From NCBI GenBank assembly GCA_030608745.1, contig JAUWDQ010000134.1, positions 1-7,136 of the forward strand: DNA of 7,136 nucleotides. Direction: 5' to 3'. How positions within the stretch are numbered: the first letter of the stretch is position 1; every line of letters starts with the position of its first letter. The stretch comes from Pseudomonadota bacterium (GTDB lineage Bacteria; Desulfobacterota; BSN033; WVXP01; G020346125). Positions 5,546 through 7,136 of the stretch are shown here, piece after piece. The notes beneath the pieces were generated by a model. That model was given only the letters and a program-made list of their open reading frames with translations. It searched no databases and was not told where the DNA came from. The translations under genes were made by a program, and so were the position numbers.

Positions 5546-6067
5546 TCACTTCGTCTCTTCCCCTTTCTTAGGGCGTTCTTTCCTCGATAATCTAGCCCCC
5601 TTTTCTCCCTCCGCAGGAGATGATTCCCTGCTGGGTCCTCTCTTTTTGGAAACTGATTTGGGTTTGGAAGCTTTCCCCTTTGTCTTCGACTTCTCCTTAT
5701 CGGTGGAAGATACTTTGGTAGTCAACTCGATAACACTCAAAAGAGCCCCGTCTCCAGGGCGATGCCCCGCCTTGAAGATTCGTGTATATCCTCCCTGTCG
5801 GTCTTGAAAGCGGGGGGCAATATCTTCAAAGAGTTTTTTGACAATTTTCCTGTCTTTGATAACGGATAGGGCATTCCTCCTTGCATGGAGGCTACCCTGT
5901 TTTCCAAGGGTGATCATTTTTTCGGCGAGTTTTTGAAGTTCCTTTGCCTTAGCATCGGTAGTCTCTATCCTTTCATTGCCAAGAAACGAGGTTACCATGT
6001 TTCTCAACATCGATACCCTATGGCTAGAGTCACGGTTGAGCTTTCTCCCCGCTTTTTGATGTCGCAT
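5546..6067 (-). CDS. rplQ: 50S ribosomal protein L17 with a long charged tail
   Basis: Structural protein of the large ribosomal subunit. Residues 1-116 are a normal L17, with [17 protein letters not shown] at the start, [24 protein letters not shown], and the late mark [21 protein letters not shown] (86-106). Residues about 117-173 are an extra tail rich in Lys, Ser, Glu and Arg without hydrophobic core residues, probably disordered; many bacterial L17 proteins end near 115-130 residues. AAGGAGA upstream of the ATG is a good ribosome site and directly follows the rpoA stop (TAAGGAG), with 14 bp between the genes. This is the standard rpoA-rplQ order, so the two are co-transcribed and coupled. 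The ECF ATPase follows in the same direction. Confidence 0.98.
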   Translation of the reverse strand: MRHQKAGRKLNRDSSHRVSMLRNMVTSFLGNERIETTDAKAKELQKLAEKMITLGKQGSLHARRNALSVIKDRKIVKKLFEDIAPRFQDRQGGYTRIFKAGHRPGDGALLSVIELTTKVSSTDKEKSKTKGKASKPKSVSKKRGPSRESSPAEGEKGARLSRKERPKKGEETK

Positions 6068-6081
6068 GAGGGGATCTCTCC

Positions 6082-7101
6082 TTATCCATTCGGGGTTGTG
6101 GACTCCTCTTCGGCCTTTCCCTCGGGTTGAGCGGGGAAATTTTCCAATTTCATGCCTAAACCGAGGCCCATTTCCGTCAGTATCTCCTTGATCTCGTTGA
6201 GGGATTTCCTCCCGAAGTTTTTAGTCGCCAAAATCTCCGCTTCCGTCTTTTGCACGAGTTCTCCGATCAATCTGATGTCTGCGTGTTTAAGACAATTGGC
6301 AGACCTGACTGAAAGCTCCAACTCATCCACGCTCTTGAAGAGGTTCTCGTTCAACTGCTCCTGTTCATCCTGTATTACCTCCTCACCGGTCTCATCCTCT
6401 TCCTCGAAGTTGACCAATATGCTGAGCTGGTCCTTCAATATCTTGGCGGCATAGGAAACGGCATCTTCCGGGTGCACACATCCGTTGGTCCACACCTCCA
6501 GGGTTACCTTATCGTAGTCGGTGATCTGTCCTACCCGCGCATTGGTCACCGAATAATTTACCTTGGTAATGGGTGAGAATATGGCATCGATGGGAATGGT
6601 ACCAATGGCCTGCCCCTCTTCCTTGTTCTTCTCAGCGGGTACATACCCCTTCCCCCGTTTAACCACCATCTCCATTTTCAACTTTCCATCAGGGGACAAG
6701 GTAGCGATGGGATGATCTGGGTTCGTGATCTCAATTGTATCATCGGTGATAATATCACCTGCCCTAACCACCTCCTTACCTTTCGCTTCAATTCGTACGG
6801 TCTTCGGACCATCAGCGTGGAGTTTAATCTTAACCTCTTTCAGGTTTAGGATAATATTTGTAACATCCTCCGTGACGCCAGGAATACTGGTGAATTCATG
6901 GAGGACGCCATCTATCTTTACCGAGGTGATGGCGGCCCCTTGAAGAGATGATAGCAAAATTCTCCTAAGGGAGTTGCATATAGTAATGCCAAATCCACGC
7001 TCAAAGGGTTCGGCGTAAAATTTCCCATAAAATGGGGTCAGGGTTTCCTTTTCGACCTCCAACTTCTTCGGTTTTATGAGCTCCTTCCAATTCCTCTGCA
7101 T
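6082..7101 (-). CDS. rpoA: DNA-directed RNA polymerase subunit alpha
   Basis: Scaffold subunit of RNA polymerase; it dimerises to bind beta and beta-prime and contacts UP elements and activators. The 339-residue protein is complete. The N-terminal domain (about 1-232) includes the [18 protein letters not shown] start, the dimer helix [20 protein letters not shown] (43-62), [16 protein letters not shown] and the [15 protein letters not shown] region. A very acidic linker ([17 protein letters not shown], about 233-249) joins the C-terminal domain (about 255-318). There RSAN (266-269) corresponds to the DNA-contacting Arg265/Asn268 region of E. coli and [14 protein letters not shown] to the second DNA-contacting segment. 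The usual Gly before NSLRR is Cys42. The tail after residue 320 is Pro/Glu-rich. GAGGGGG lies about 5 nt before the ATG. The N-terminal style ([28 protein letters not shown]) resembles Desulfobacterota RpoA. The gene upstream is outside the window; rpsD would be usual. Confidence 0.98.
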   Translation of the reverse strand: MQRNWKELIKPKKLEVEKETLTPFYGKFYAEPFERGFGITICNSLRRILLSSLQGAAITSVKIDGVLHEFTSIPGVTEDVTNIILNLKEVKIKLHADGPKTVRIEAKGKEVVRAGDIITDDTIEITNPDHPIATLSPDGKLKMEMVVKRGKGYVPAEKNKEEGQAIGTIPIDAIFSPITKVNYSVTNARVGQITDYDKVTLEVWTNGCVHPEDAVSYAAKILKDQLSILVNFEEEDETGEEVIQDEQEQLNENLFKSVDELELSVRSANCLKHADIRLIGELVQKTEAEILATKNFGRKSLNEIKEILTEMGLGLGMKLENFPAQPEGKAEEESTTPNG

Positions 7102-7136
7102 ATTTTCCCCCTCGAATAGAGGCCACGGGAAAAGCC
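7102..7136 (-). other. rpoA: rpoA leader with its ribosome binding site
   Basis: These 35 bp carry GAGGGGG at 7107-7113 (minus strand), the ribosome site of rpoA. No stop codon of a preceding gene can be identified, so the end of an upstream gene, if any, lies beyond the window. Confidence 0.6.

Noticed and set aside
7108..7121. Small CCTC/GAGG hairpin over the rpoA ribosome site as a possible L-protein or riboswitch-type control element
   Set aside because: A 4-bp stem is not enough and the leader is cut by the window edge.
1..7136. CRISPR array, tRNA, rRNA or prophage genes
   Set aside because: No regularly spaced direct repeats, no tRNA-like cloverleaf or rRNA segments and no phage-type reading frames were seen.

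Overview
The window looks like chromosomal DNA from a Desulfobacterota-like (former deltaproteobacterial) bacterium or a close relative. The evidence is the RpoA sequence style, a GspN-type protein, a Rex redox repressor, and a palindromic element with a GTAAAAAGT-type end that I recall from such genomes. This placement is an inference from recognised sequence style, not from a search.

Layout from left to right. (1) Positions 1-2480, minus strand: a compact three-gene partner-switching operon. In transcription order it encodes an XRE helix-turn-helix protein fused to an RsbW/SpoIIAB-type ATPase-kinase (1821-2480), a STAS anti-sigma-antagonist-like protein (1468-1824, overlapping the previous gene by 4 bp), and a membrane Cache-HAMP-SpoIIE phosphatase (1-1445, running off the left edge). 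(2) Positions 2481-2849: a 369-bp divergent regulatory region. It holds a plausible promoter in each direction, a palindrome over the leftward promoter, and two related TTTAGCTAAA-like boxes. (3) Positions 2850-3488, plus strand: rex, the NADH-sensing repressor, with a TTG start. (4) Positions 3489-3560: a short convergent spacer with a 7-bp stem hairpin. (5) Positions 3561-7101, minus strand: the end of a ribosomal-protein/RNA-polymerase operon, rpoA then rplQ, followed by an ECF/CbiO-type transporter ATPase, a 150-165 bp MITE-like palindromic element, and a GspN-like membrane-anchored protein.

How the genes may work together. The left operon holds the three usual roles of a partner switch: phosphatase sensor, STAS switch protein and kinase. 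The kinase is fused to a DNA-binding domain and no sigma factor is visible. A simple model is that a periplasmic ligand seen by the Cache region activates the phosphatase, which dephosphorylates the STAS protein. The unphosphorylated STAS protein then binds the kinase domain and changes DNA binding by the attached HTH, possibly at the palindromes in front of its own operon. This is the most unusual system in the window. The model is inference; the domain order and operon structure are read directly. On the right, the order rpoA-rplQ-ECF ATPase resembles the arrangement in Firmicutes, but no second ATPase or T component follows.
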